DNA of 64,000 nt from Armigeres subalbatus (Eukaryota; Arthropoda; Insecta; Diptera; Culicidae), in the NCBI RefSeq assembly GCF_024139115.2, contig NC_085139.1:7349533-7413532 (forward strand), in the 5' to 3' direction. A program made the translations under genes and the position numbers. Numbering within the stretch: the first letter of the stretch is position 1; every line of letters starts with the position of its first letter. The notes under the pieces were generated by a model. It ran no database searches, was not told where the DNA came from, and saw only the letters and a list, made by a program, of their open reading frames with translations. Positions 19,949 to 31,400 of the stretch are shown one piece after another.

Positions 19949-22700
19949 AATATTAATGAGCTTCTGCTTTTCCAGTTAGATATTCACGGGCTATTTCTAA
20001 CCTACACCGTTTTATGAAAGAATACTACAAAGTTGAAATGTGATTCGAAGATCCTTTTCAGAATATCGATGTTATGAATCGCTGTGACCACGGTAGTTCT
20101 TGCGAGTCCCGAAAGAGAATTGAACTAAGCCCCAAGCTGCTGGTCTGACCAACGGCGGCTTCTGCGGAGGGCACAAAAAGTCATTCTATACCTGGTCCCA
20201 GGGTGTGTCAATGTGGAAGGTTTTCGAAAGGTGGAAATCCTATTGAAGACTAATTTATTGTCGTCTTTATAATTTATTGCACGACCGGGTGCGGGCGGTA
20301 GAGTACACTGGAGTGGCCGACTCCAACATGAGTACCACGGTCCACGATTGAAAACGCAGAAAGGCATACTACAGATATTTTGAAATGAAGATAGGCTCTA
20401 CGGCGATTTCATGACGATATCACATCGACTCAGGTCTGGTTGATTCCGGTAACAAGGCGTCGGCGAATGTTGCCGAGCCCTGTCGTAATGGAACAGAACC
20501 ATGAGGGTAACTGCGAGAATTAACAGTTATCCCATATATTTTATGTAAAATTTTGCCGTTACCGTCGTCGTTCCGTTCAATTGCATTTGAAGGTCTATTC
20601 GGTGAATATTGACGTGTAACTTTAATTTTTTGTTCAGACTTCACTCCGGTAATAAGACGCAGTTTTAGTTACACATAATTAAACCATCCAAGATGGGTGA
20701 TCAACAACTTGGATGCCGCGTTTATTATACTTTTACTTGCGTTTCTTTAATTTGCAACAATACGTGTTGATAATTGGCCACGTAAAAACATTAAAAGCAG
20801 TCTTGATCTTGAAAAAGTCTTGAAAAATATGATTGAAAAATACAGTGATTGTTATGATTCGTTACCGTTGACGCTAGTCGCCAATTATTTAAAAACTTTC
20901 AGCATCCATGCCGCTCTAAAATTTTGTTGGCATTAAAACTCTCTCAATCCAAAGGAAACTGTAAACTTGGGACACCTGCGGGTGACCTACTAGTACAAAA
21001 CCTGGAACCAATCCCATAGCCTTCCTCCGACAGGTTTTGTCTAATTCGTCACAGACCTTTCCATGATGCCGTCAAAGAACCTAGAATATATAATTGATCA
21101 TTTTATTTGAATCCTACGTTATACGCTATCGAAAATGTGAAAATTTGTGACACATAGATAAAATAATCGTTGTTTAAAGGCTACTCTGATGTTGATAAAA
21201 AAGTAAGTTCACAGCATCTGTCATTGTTGAATCACCCCTTGTCGGGTTTATGGCTAGCGTAAAAAGCTGGATATGAAATACATTCTAGTTTAAGTACGCC
21301 GCAAAGCTACTATGAAAATCTAGTGAGTCTCTTCTAATTCCGAACACAAGTTATGACGATCGATCGATCAAGTTATGACGATCGACACACCCACCCCCCT
21401 TCGCCAAGGCCCGGATGCCAATTTTGAACGATTCCTAAATATAAATAGAAGACAAACAAAACCGCATACATAATATAATATGGAAATAAGGAGATGTATA
21501 AAATGAAAACTATATTCAAATTTGCCCTTGAAATCACCCAAACTTCACCATAACTCCACACTAGCCACCCTATAACCAGATACCAGCGGAGTGAAAAACT
21601 GTCGAAATGGCAACGTATGAAAATGCATGAAATCGTGAAATTAACACTGGCATCACTTTTTGCTTGCTTCTTATGGATGCAAAAAGTAAACAAGTCGAAT
21701 TGGAACCGCTTTTGACGGTTCGATTGGAAACAAGATGGCGTCTTCGCCGATCTCTTATTGTAGTATTTCTACTCCACACCACCCATCATACCACACACCA
21801 TCCAAACCAAACAGCATGTTGAAGCAACAATGAAACCCCTCTATTCCCCTTCCAATGTATGACACAAAACAAACGCAAACACCACCATGGCCACGAGCGT
21901 ACGAACCAGCAGTGTGTCGTTATCGAGTGCAATTTCTGTTGCCAAAGATGAAACTTACAACTGTGTTGGTGCGAATGCTCCGATAAAGTATAATGGCAAT
22001 AAACATCATCGAGTCGGCTCTACACTTAAAAGCGCGTACTTTGTTCGTCGATTAGTTTTCGTGTTCAACACGTTCCACATTGCAAGCTTTGAAAAGCTTT
22101 GCTCGTTGCGTTAGCGTTATCGATATTGCCGTAGCGAGGTTTCTAACCCATCGAGCAAACGTAATTTATATTATAGCATGGTAGCTGCTCAATGCTCGTA
22201 GTCCCGATTATATGGGAAAAATGGAAAACTGCCTAAACCATTTTCCTTGTCAGCTGCGAACGCATTAATTAATCTTGATGAAATTAAATAGCATGTAATT
22301 AGAAGAGTGGCTCTGCGGAATGCAACTTGTTGCGATAAAATCAGTTGAGTCTAAGTACATGAAAATCGTGCGAGTTTTTGAGGTTGAAAAAGTGACCATA
22401 CAGACACATAAACATACACACACAGCCATCACCTCGATTCATCAAACTGAGTCGAATGGTATAAGAAACTTTACTATCAGATGTTGTTGTACGAGAAAGG
22501 CAAAAACGCGAAAACCGTACTCCCTCCGTATGCTGCCAATGCACTTTTTTGGCCAACGACACTTTTTTCGTGGTTCTTGTGACGACCTTGTGATGTCGAA
22601 ATGATCGATGAGCTTTCAAACTCGCTCGGGACTCGAAAAAGAATTTATTTGCAGTAACTAACCGAATATAAAAATGTTCGCATTAATGATTGCGCCCTAA
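19949..22700. other. Intergenic stretch without recognised genes
   Basis: Short frames occur but none shows domains, codon bias or splice context. Visible pieces are a short direct repeat of ATCGATCGATCAAGTTATGA type near 21355-21385, purine/pyrimidine-biased sequence, and a reverse fragment of the ATAGGCGAATT family at 22540-22625. Confidence 0.6.
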
Positions 22701-24240
22701 GACGATCCCCACCAGTGCGTAAATAAAGCCAAAATAGCAACCTCTATCATGACGCGAACTCGCACCGGTCGTTGTTAAACGAGTTTGAGAAATGTAAACG
22801 CAACCTTCGGTGAATAACGAGTTGGCAAATTTGGCGACCCGCTCCAACCGTTGCCAAACCATCACACGGAAATATAGAGTAACGCATACATAAAAATGTG
22901 CCGTCTTCTGAAAAATTGTTCGGTTATTCATCATCAAAACCATTGTGATGGAGGTCAGTTTAGTTTGGATTTCAACTGATTGGCGGCGCTAGTGCATTTG
23001 AAATAACTTGATAGGTTTGATATCTCGAAATCTGGAACTTTTAGAATATTGGCGTCTTCTACAAAGTTATTCGGGTAGTCAAAACCATCATGACGAAAGC
23101 AAGTTTAGCTAATAATACAACCGCTTGGCGGCGCTAGTGCATATGAAATAACCTGATAGGTTTGATATCTCGAAATCTGGAATTTTTAGAATATTCCTTC
23201 TACAAAGTTGTTCGGGTGGTCAAAACCATTATGACCAACGCAGGTTTAGATTAAGATATAACCGCTTGGTGGCGCTAGTGTATAAGAAATAACCTACTAG
23301 GTTAGATATTTCGAAAACTGACATTTTTAGAATATTGCCGTATTCCACAAAGTTGTTCGGGTGGTGAAAATCGTCATGATGCGAGCAAGTTTAGTTTTAA
23401 ACACAATCGCTTAGCGACGCTAGTGTATAAGAAATAAACTGATAGGTTAAATATCTCAAAATCTGGAATTTTCAGAATATTGCCGTATTTTACAAAGCTA
23501 CTTGCCATAAGACGAGTTCGTACAATTCCATTTAATTCCACCACTTGGTTGTACCTTTGACAGATACTTATTTCGACTTCTACAGTAAGGCCATCTTCAG
23601 TGTCTCGTACTTGACTCGATTCGACTCAACTCGAGCGCCAGCGAGTATTGCGGTTTCAAACTAAACTTCTGGTTTGGACTACCCTTTTAAATCTTACATA
23701 ATAACCAACCTAACAGATAATTCGGATAACTTTGTAGAAGATGGTCACTTTCTAACTCTAACGGATTTAGAAATATTTAACCTCACAGGTTATTTCTCAT
23801 ACACTAGCGCCGCTATGCGTATGAATTCCAAACTAAACTAGTATCCATCATAAATGTTATGGCTACCCGAACAACTTTGTAGAAGACAAAATCTTTCTAA
23901 TCTTATAGATCTCGAGATATCCACCTCACTAAATTATTGCATATAAGCTAGTGCCACCTATCAGATGTGTGTCTAGCTAATCTAATAATCACAAAATGCA
24001 TTACGCACATATTTATATTACAAAAGCTGGAGCGCGTTCTGAAAGATTTGAAAATAAATAAAACTTTTTCCTGATTTTATTTATTTCCGTGTTTGCCTCA
24101 ATAGCAACCGGATATTCACCACCGGTGCGAAGCATGATTGCACTTCAACAACCTTGATATAAACAACCGGTGCGAGAACAAGTGCATAAATAAAATATGA
24201 ACGCATTTCGTTCCTATACTAGACACTCATTTGGATACAC
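22701..24240. mobile_element. Inverted-repeat element with ~143-bp tandem units, copy 1 (right end lost)
   Basis: Preceded by TAA, it begins GACGATCCCCACCAGTGCG like the complete copy at 41980-43602. Inside, the motif TGGCGGCGCTAGTG and its variants recur at about 22981, 23126, 23268 and 23412 (spacing 142-145 bp), then in inverted form near 23780-23815 and 23945. A Penelope-terminus fragment lies at 23505-23640. The right terminal repeat is missing. Confidence 0.8.
23559..23604 (-). ncRNA. Hammerhead-like motif captured in the tandem-unit element
   Basis: On the minus strand: GACA (helix I), CTGAAGA core, a weakened helix II (TGGCC…AAGTCG), AAA, TAAGTA (helix III palindrome lost), TC, TGTC (helix I). 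Probably inactive. The equivalent place in copy 2 (near 43010) has lost the CTGAAGA half. Confidence 0.5.
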
Positions 24241-24541
24241 CAATCCAAATTGGAATCCAAATTTTCGACCACTATTCTAGTTTGAATCCGGAGCCAAATA
24301 GAACAAACTCGCTGGTTTCCCCAGCAGTGTTCTATTCATGTTTTTCAAATTTTCAATTAAATGAAATCATGTTGGCGCCAAGAAAGGCGCCGTAATTGCA
24401 AAGTGGATGGATCCGTAGGGCAGCAGGGACTATGTCCAAGGGCTTGACGATCCCTCCCCAGGCCATCTGCGAGTTGTGGCGCCTGCCTAGGATGTGGTGG
24501 GGTTTGACAGTGGGCCCTGTTAAACCTTTATAAAAAGCTGC

Positions 24542-24637
24542 ATGTATCCGCAAGTAGGCTCCGCCAAAGCGACCGTGTGCCGCTCAAAGCGCACAAGCCC
24601 AAGTCCTGGTGTTAGGTGGGACGCTAAACAGCCCTGA
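24542..24637 (+). CDS. Short upstream ORF of the RTE-like LINE (31 codons)
   Basis: ATG at 24542 (MYPQVGSAKATVCRSKRTSP…) to TGA at 24635-24637. It overlaps the first ten bases of the open ORF2 frame, which is shifted by -1. RTE elements are known for a tiny ORF1 overlapping ORF2. The product is basic with no domain. Another short ATG frame begins at 24432. Confidence 0.45.
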   Translation: MYPQVGSAKATVCRSKRTSPSPGVRWDAKQP

Positions 24638-27600
24638 CACGACGGCCCTCCGACGAGACAGGAGGTTTGCGCAGGCCCAATAAGCCGCCTTTAAAACCAA
24701 CTATTACGAACGACATAGAAGATAATACGACTCGATACAATCGGCAACGACCTAGGCGACGAATAAAGGATCACGATTGGAAGCCTGGAACATGGAACTG
24801 CAAGTCGCTAGGTTTCGCAGGTTGCGACAGGATGATCTACGATGAATTACATCTCCGCAACTTCGATGTCGTAGCGCTGCAGGAAATCTGCTGGACAGGA
24901 CAGAAAGTGTGGAAAAGCGGGCATCGAGCGGCTACCTTCTACCAAAGCTGTGGCACCACCAACGAGCTGGGAACTGGCTTCATAGTGCTGGGAAAGATGC
25001 GCCAACGCGTGATTGGGTGGCAGCCAATCAACGCAAGGATGTGCAAGCTGAGGATAAAAGGCCGTTTCTTCAACTATAGCATCATCGAAGTGCACTGCCC
25101 ACACGAAGGGAGATCCGACGACGAGAAAGAAGCGTTCTATGCGCAGCTGGAGCAGACATACGATGGATGCCCACTGCGGGACGTCAAAATCGTCATCGGT
25201 GACATGAACGCTCAGGTAGGAAGGGAGGAAATGTATAGACCGGTCATCGGACCGGATAGTCTGCATACCATATCGAACGACAACGGCCAACGATGCATAA
25301 ACTTTGCAGCCTCCCGCGGAATGGTAGTCCGAAGCACTTTCTTCCCCCGTAAGAATATCCACAAGGCCACATGGAAATCACCTAATCAAGTAACGGAAAA
25401 CCAAATCGACCACGTTCTAATCGACGGTAAATTCTTCTCCGACATCACGAACGTACGCACTTACCGCAGTGCGAATATTGAATCCGACCACTACCTCGTC
25501 GCAGTATGTCTGCGCTCAAAACTCTCGACGGTGATCAACCCGCGTCGGAGTCGTCCGCCGCGGCTTAACATTGGGCGGCTACAAGACAGTAGACTAGCCC
25601 AAGACTACGCGCAGCAGCTGGAAGTGGCACTCCCAACGGAAGAGCAGCTAGGCGCAGCATCTCTTGAAGATGGCTGGAGAGATATTCAAACCGCCATTGG
25701 AAGCATCGCAACCGCTGCACTAGGCACGGTGGCTCCGGATCAGAGAAACGACTGGTATGAGGAGAAGAATGCAGCATGGGCGAGATTGCTGCAACACCGC
25801 ACGAGGGCGAACGAGGCACGATACAAACGGGCGCGGAACAGACAAAACTCGATTTTCCGGAGGAAAAAGCGCCAGCAGGAAGATCGAGACCGTGAAGAGA
25901 CGGAGGAACTGTACCGCGCTAATAACGCACGAAAGTTCTATGAGAAGCTGAACCGTTCACGTAAGGGCCACGTGCCTCAGCCCGATATGTGTAAGGACAT
26001 AAACGGGAACCTTCTTACGAACGAGCGTGAGGTGATCCAAAGGTGGCGGCAGCACTACGAAGAGCACCTGAATGGCGATATGGCAGACAACGGTGGCGGT
26101 ATGGTGATGAGCCTAGGAGCACGCGCGCAGGACATGCGACTTCCGGCTCCGAATCTCCAGGAAATCCAGGAGGAGATCGGCCGGCTGAAAAACAACAAAG
26201 CCCCTGGAGTTGACCAACTACCAGGAGAGCTGTTTAAACACGGTGGTGAAGCACTGGCTAGAGCGCTGCACTGGATGATTACCAAGGTTTGGGAGGATGA
26301 GGTTCTGCCGCAGGAGTGGATGGAAGGTGTCGTGTGTCCCATCTACAAAAAGGGCGATAAGCTGGATTGTAGCAACTACCGCGCAATCACATTGCTGAAC
26401 GCCGCCTACAAGGTACTCTCTCAAATTTTATGCCGTCGACTAACACCAATTGCAAGGGAGTTCGTGGCGCAGTACCAGGCGGTTTCTATGGGCGAACGCT
26501 CTACCACAGATCAGGTGTTCGCCATACGTCAGGTATTGCAGAAATGCCGCGAATACAACGTGCCCACACATCATCTATTTATCGACTTCAAAGCCGCATA
26601 TGATACAATCGATCGGGACCAGCTATGGCAGCTAATGCACGAAAACGGATTTCCGGATAAACTGATACGGTTGATCAAGGCGACGATGGATCGGGTGATG
26701 TGCGTAGTTCGAGTTTCAGGGGCATTCTCGAGTCCCTTCGAAACCCTTAGAGGGTTACGGCAAGGTGATGGTCTTTCGTGTCTGCTATTCAACATCGCTT
26801 TGGAGGGAGTAATACGAAGGGCAGGGATTGACACGAGTGGTACGATTTTCACGAAGTCCGTCCAGTTATTTGGTTTCGCCGACGACATTGATATCAAGGC
26901 ACGTAACTTTGAGAAGATGGAGGAAGCCTACCTCAGACTGAAAAGCGAAGCTAAACGGATTAGACTAGTCATCAACATGTCGAAGACGAAGTACATGATA
27001 GGAAGAGGCTCAAGAGAGGTCAATGTAGGCCACCCACCTCGAGTTTCTATCGGTGGTGACCAAATCGAGGTGGTTGAAGAGTTCGTGTACTTGGGCTCAC
27101 TGGTGACCGCCGATAACGATACCAGCAGAGAAATTCGGAGACGCATAGTGGCTGGAAATCGTACGTACTTTGGACTCCGCAAGACGCTCCGATCGAATAG
27201 AGTTCGCCGCCGTACCAAACTGACTATCTACAAAACGCTTATAAGACCGGTAGTTCTCTACGGACACGAGACCTGGACGATGCTCGTGGAGGACCAACGC
27301 GCACTGGGAGTTTTCGAAAGGAAAGTGTTGCGTACCATCTATGGTGGGGTGCAGATGGCGGACGGTACGTGGAGGAGGCGAATGAACCACGAGTTGCATC
27401 AGCTGTTGGGAGAACCATCCATCGTTCACACCGCGAAAATCGGAAGACTGCGGTGGGTCGGGCACGTAGCAAGAATGTCGGACAGTAATCCGGTGAAAAT
27501 GGTTCTCGACAACGATCCGACGGGAACAAGAAGGCGAGGTGCACAGCGGGCAAGGTGGATCGATCTGGTGGAGGACGACTTGCGGACCCTCCGCAGACTG

Positions 27601-27684
27601 CATGTTTGGCGAAGTGCAGCCATGGACCGAGCTGAATGGAGAAGTCTTTTATGTGCAGCACAGGCCACTTCGGCCTTAGTCTGA
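24628..27684 (+). CDS. ORF2: apurinic-type endonuclease and reverse transcriptase of the RTE-like LINE
   Basis: It nicks genomic DNA and reverse-transcribes the element RNA at the nick (target-primed). The frame is open from 24628 to TAG/TGA at 27682. There is no ATG before the endonuclease begins (GTWNCKSL, about 24787); the first ATG, at 24832, would remove that strand, so initiation is unclear. Endonuclease: [97 protein letters not shown] (about 26866-26892). C-terminal EVVEEFVYLGSLV, LYGHETWTM and RLRWVGHVARM. At 26476-26490 it reads QAVSM where the sister copies read QAGFM. Confidence 0.93.
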   Translation, partial: TALTRRPSDETGGLRRPNKPPLKPTITNDIEDNTTRYNRQRPRRRIKDHDWKPGTWNCKSLGFAGCDRMIYDELHLRNFDVVALQEICWTGQKVWKSGHRAATFYQSCGTTNELGTGFIVLGKMRQRVIGWQPINARMCKLRIKGRFFNYSIIEVHCPHEGRSDDEKEAFYAQLEQTYDGCPLRDVKIVIGDMNAQVGREEMYRPVIGPDSLHTISNDNGQRCINFAASRGMVVRSTFFPRKNIHKATWKSPNQVTENQIDHVLIDGKFFSDITNVRTYRSANIESDHYLVAVCLRSKLSTVINPRRSRPPRLNIGRLQDSRLAQDYAQQLEVALPTEEQLGAASLEDGWRDIQTAIGSIATAALGTVAPDQRNDWYEEKNAAWARLLQHRTRANEARYKRARNRQNSIFRRKKRQQEDRDREETEELYRANNARKFYEKLNRSRKGHVPQPDMCKDINGNLLTNEREVIQRWRQHYEEHLNGDMADNGGGMVMSLGARAQDMRLPAPNLQEIQEEIGRLKNNKAPGVDQLPGELFKHGGEALARALHWMITKVWEDEVLPQEWMEGVVCPIYKKGDKLDCSNYRAITLLNAAYKVLSQILCRRLTPIAREFVAQYQAVSMGERSTTDQVFAIRQVLQKCREYNVPTHHLFIDFKAAYDTIDRDQLWQLMHENGFPDKLIRLIKATMDRVMCVVRVSGAFSSPFETLRGLRQGDGLSCLLFNIALEGVIRRAGIDTSGTIFTKSVQLFGFADDIDIKARNFEKMEEAYLRLKSEAKRIRLVINMSKTKYMIGRGSREVNVGHPPRVSIGGDQIEVVEEFVYLGSLVTADNDTSREIRRRIVAGNRTYFGLRKTLRSNRVRRRTKLTIYKTLIRPVVLYGHETWTMLVEDQRALGVFERKVLRTIYGGVQMADGTWRRRMNHELHQLLGEPSIVHTAKIGRLRWVGHVARMSDSNPVKMVLDNDPTGTRRRGAQRARWIDLVEDDLRTLRRLHVWRSAAMDRAEWRSLLCAAQATSALV

Positions 27685-27711
27685 TGATAAATAAAAAAAA
27701 TGGATCCGTAG

Positions 27712-28454
27712 ATAAAATGACCCATTCATACACCAAAACAATTGGAAAATATTTGAATCTCGTGATTCAATCGTGGTTCAAATCTGCAGAAAATAGAACG
27801 GAGCGTTATACCAGTTTTATTTTTTTGACATTTGACTGGTATAAAACATGAATCTAGAACAGCTGCTGGGAAAATGAATGTTTCAGATTCATATTCAAAC
27901 TGACAGCCCCGAACGATTTGAATCACTGCTGATTTTACCCTAAGCTTCGATGCAGACTACACGAGCTTTGTTCGCCAGTGACAGGCGTATGAGGCCCTTG
28001 AAATAATCGCTTCTGACGACTTTTCTCCCAAACTCTCGCAGCGCACTCTACCACTGGATCCTTCTCGAATTCGCCTATCAAGTTCGAGCAAAACGGTAAA
28101 CACGTCCCTGCACATCCCCACTTCCCTCAAAAAGTGAAAGCGAACGACGTTGTCAACAAAACGTGCGATGACAATCGCAACGCTTGCCGCATTTTGTCTC
28201 AACGTACGAGCTGAAACCAGCGAAGTAGTAAACATTACACAAATTTCTGGTCAGTTATCTAAAATACCATTATTTTCACCGTAATAAAACACTCTAATTA
28301 GTCGGTGTTGTGTATTTCCTAATTCAGATTATAAGGTGAATGTGGTAACCAGATGAGATGCGTTTTTGGTAGTGCACCCAAAGTGAAAGTTCAGTAAACA
28401 GCATTTGGTATCTTGCATTGCACTAGGAAAGAAGCACAAGTATTACGAAATACG
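27712..28454. other. Intergenic stretch upstream of FAM210A
   Basis: No gene seen. 28000-28085 is a fragment of the ATAGGCGAATT inverted-repeat family (CTCTCGCAGCGCACTCTACC, GGATCCTTCTCGAATTCGCC). The last ~200 bases should hold the FAM210A promoter and 5' UTR; I see no clear TATA box. Confidence 0.5.
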
Positions 28455-31400
28455 ATGTCGTCACTCGCAGTCAGTTTTTCGCGGGTGACGCTGACCGGAC
28501 TGGCAGCCAGATCATCTTCAGCAAACAGGTTTTTGTCGCATCTTCAGCTAAATGGTGCTCAACTGAGAAATTTCGCTGTTTGTGCTTCTGGTGGATTACC
28601 TATTTGCAGTAGGGAGCAGCTTTCAAGGTTTGGTGATGGTAAAGCCAGGAATTTGGCTGCACTTCAGTCGATAAACAATCACCATCAAAGTTTGAGGCAT
28701 TTCTTTAAGGATGCATCAAACCAGGTACCGGATAAGCAGCCGAAAACACAGTCGGACGATGGCATTGGTAAATCATCGCCCACCGATGGTGGTAGTGGCA
28801 GCAGCATGCAACAGGAGGAACCGGCCAAGCTTGGCCTGTTCGCACGCTTCAAGAAGATGTATAAAGAGTACTGGTACGTGTTGGTTCCAGTCCATTGCGT
28901 CACATCGGTGTTCTGGTACGGCGGTTTCTACTATGCGTCAAAGAGTGGGGTTGATGTAATTGCCCTGCTCGAATCGATGGGCGTCTCGCAGAAGCTTATC
29001 GACCCGGTACGGGACTCCAGTCTGGGACACATTGCAGTTGCTTATCTGCTTTATAAAATTGCAACACCCGCTCGGTACACCGTAACATTGGGTGAGTATT
29101 GGGGTGAACTGGGTAGTGGTATTATGGGGATAGTAATAACGATTAATAAATTCAAGATTTACAGACAATTAAATTTAGGATAAGATCCAAATTAGCGTAA
29201 GCATGGCTATGGTGTAATTCGAAGACAGTCTTCATCAGTAACTCACGGAAGACGAGCACCCCAGCTACAACAATCGCGCATGGACCCCAATTCGGCCACT
29301 CCGCAGATTCTGCAAACCCGAACCTATGCAAACACTTCTTAAAACAGACAACAACTCTATTCGGTCCTATTCGGTTTCGTGCCACGACGCGTCTCCGAAA
29401 TTCTCTGCTGGTATAATTTTCGGAAGTCCCCAGTCCCCAAGTACACGAATTCTTCAACCACCTCGATTTCGTCACCCCCCATACAAACTCGTGGTAGGTG
29501 GCTTACGTTGTCTTCTCTTGAGCCTCTTTCTATCATGTACTTCGTCTTCGACATGTTGATGACTAGTTCAATCCGTTTAGCTTCCTTTTTCAGTCTGATG
29601 TAGGCTTCCTCCATCTTCTCAAAGCTACGTGCCATAATATCAATGTCGTCGTCGAAACCAAGTATCTGAACGGACTTCGTGAAAATTGTACCACTCGTGT
29701 CGATCCCTGCCCTTCGTATTACTGCCTCCAAAGCGATGTTGAATAGCAAGCACGAAAGACTATCACGTTGCCGTAACCCTTTACGCGTTTCGAAGGGACT
29801 CGAGAATGCCTCTGAAACTCGAACTACACACATCACCCGATCCATCGTCGCATTAATCAACCTTATCAGTTTATCCGGAAATCCGTTTCCGTGCATTAGC
29901 TGCCATAGCTGGTTCCGATCGATTGAATCATATGCGGCTTTGAAGTCGATAAATAGATGATGTCTCGAGCAACATATTATTAGGACCGAAAAGCCAACAA
30001 TGCTGAACCGAGAAAAATTATGTTTTCATGACTGAGTTTTCTATGACTAATTTAATTAGTTGATTGAAGTAGAAACATATTTTAATGCCAAAAATATGTC
30101 AATTCTATACGTAAATGGTTATATTATATCAGCAAATTTAGATTAATTGAAAAACCATTCGAAATCTACAAAATTTCGGCTAAAACAAAAATTCCGCCGT
30201 TTACTCGGATTACTGGTAACACGTCTGGTTTTTAAGCCGTTTGCTCGAAGCTAGTAATATCATTGGATTTGTTGCCCAGGGAAGTTCTGCTATGCTGTAT
30301 TTGAAGCTATATTTTCTAAATAAATAATATAAAGTGAACGGCCTAAAAACTAAAGCAACCCTCATAGTAGTTAAAGGCGTCAAACTATAAGGACTTAAAA
30401 ATCACTATGGTACAAATGGTTCATGAGACGTTTACTCAAAATAGTAATAAATGTGTTTCTTAAGAGATATCAAAATCGGAGTTTTACCTAGCATGAAAAA
30501 TCATTTACAGAGCAGTCGCTTATGCTAGAAAATCGTAAATCATAGTTTTGGTTTATAAGCCGTAATCATATGTTACGCGAGATGTGTGGGCACGTTGTAA
30601 TCGCGGCATTTCTGCAATACCTGGCGTACGGCGAACATCTGATCTGTGATAGAGCGTTCACCCATAAATCCCGCCTGGTACTGCTCCACGAACTCTTTTG
30701 AAATTGGTGTTAGTCGATGGCATAAAATTTGGGAGAGTATCATGTGGGTGGCGTTCAGCAATGTGTTGGGCGTTAGTTGCAACAATGGTTCTATGACACT
30801 AACCCGAATGTCACTGCCCCGAATGTCACTACCCTGAACGCCAGTACCCCGAATATTCCACTACCCCGAATACCCCACTACCCAGAAAGGACATTACCCC
30901 GAAAATTATATAGTGTGCACAGCGGAATGAGCTGCGTGTCGAATATTCCAACTTCGAAGAGCTGCATAACGAATTCTACGTCAAGCTACAGACGCGGATT
31001 GACCAAGTGCAACAGCTGAAAGTCCAAGAGCTCCAAAATGTTCCGGTTGCGTCACTCCCATAACAGGTTCAGGTGGCACCGGTGTATGTGCAGGCTCCAG
31101 TTCCTCACCTACAGGCTCCGTTTCCGACCTTTAATGGGACTCTTGACAACTGGTATAGCTTCAAAAGCTTGTTCCAGAGTATCATGGCCCGGTACATAAA
31201 CGAAACTGATGCCATGAAGATCTTGCATCTTCGAAACTCGCTAACCGGCGATGCGAAAGATAAAATCGACCAGGAGTTGGTAACAACAGTGATTATTCCT
31301 CCGCCTGGAAGATTTTGGAGGATGCCTATGAAGACAAACGCCTGTTAGTAGCGGGAAGGGGCAATACGATTGTCAAATGTCCTGCTCTACTGGATTCCGG

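Larger units (their letters stand above)
24419..27699 (+). mobile_element. Full-length RTE-like LINE with 12-bp target duplication
   Basis: A 3.28-kb element flanked by ATGGATCCGTAG at 24407-24418 and 27700-27711. It has a ~120-210-bp leader, a tiny ORF (24542-24637), one long ORF2 with endonuclease and RT, and a very short 3' end GATGATAAATAAAAAAAA. Absence of RNase H, the short 3' end and the GHVARM-type C-terminus place it in the RTE-like group. The intact frame and duplication suggest recent insertion. Confidence 0.92.

Noticed and set aside
22981..23430. Regularly spaced repeats reminiscent of a CRISPR array
   Set aside because: Units are ~143 bp, diverged and contiguous, with no spacers, in an animal genome.
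24667..24669. Starting the LINE ORF2 at the TTG here
   Set aside because: TTG is not a standard eukaryotic start; the frame is open further upstream, so the start was left unresolved.
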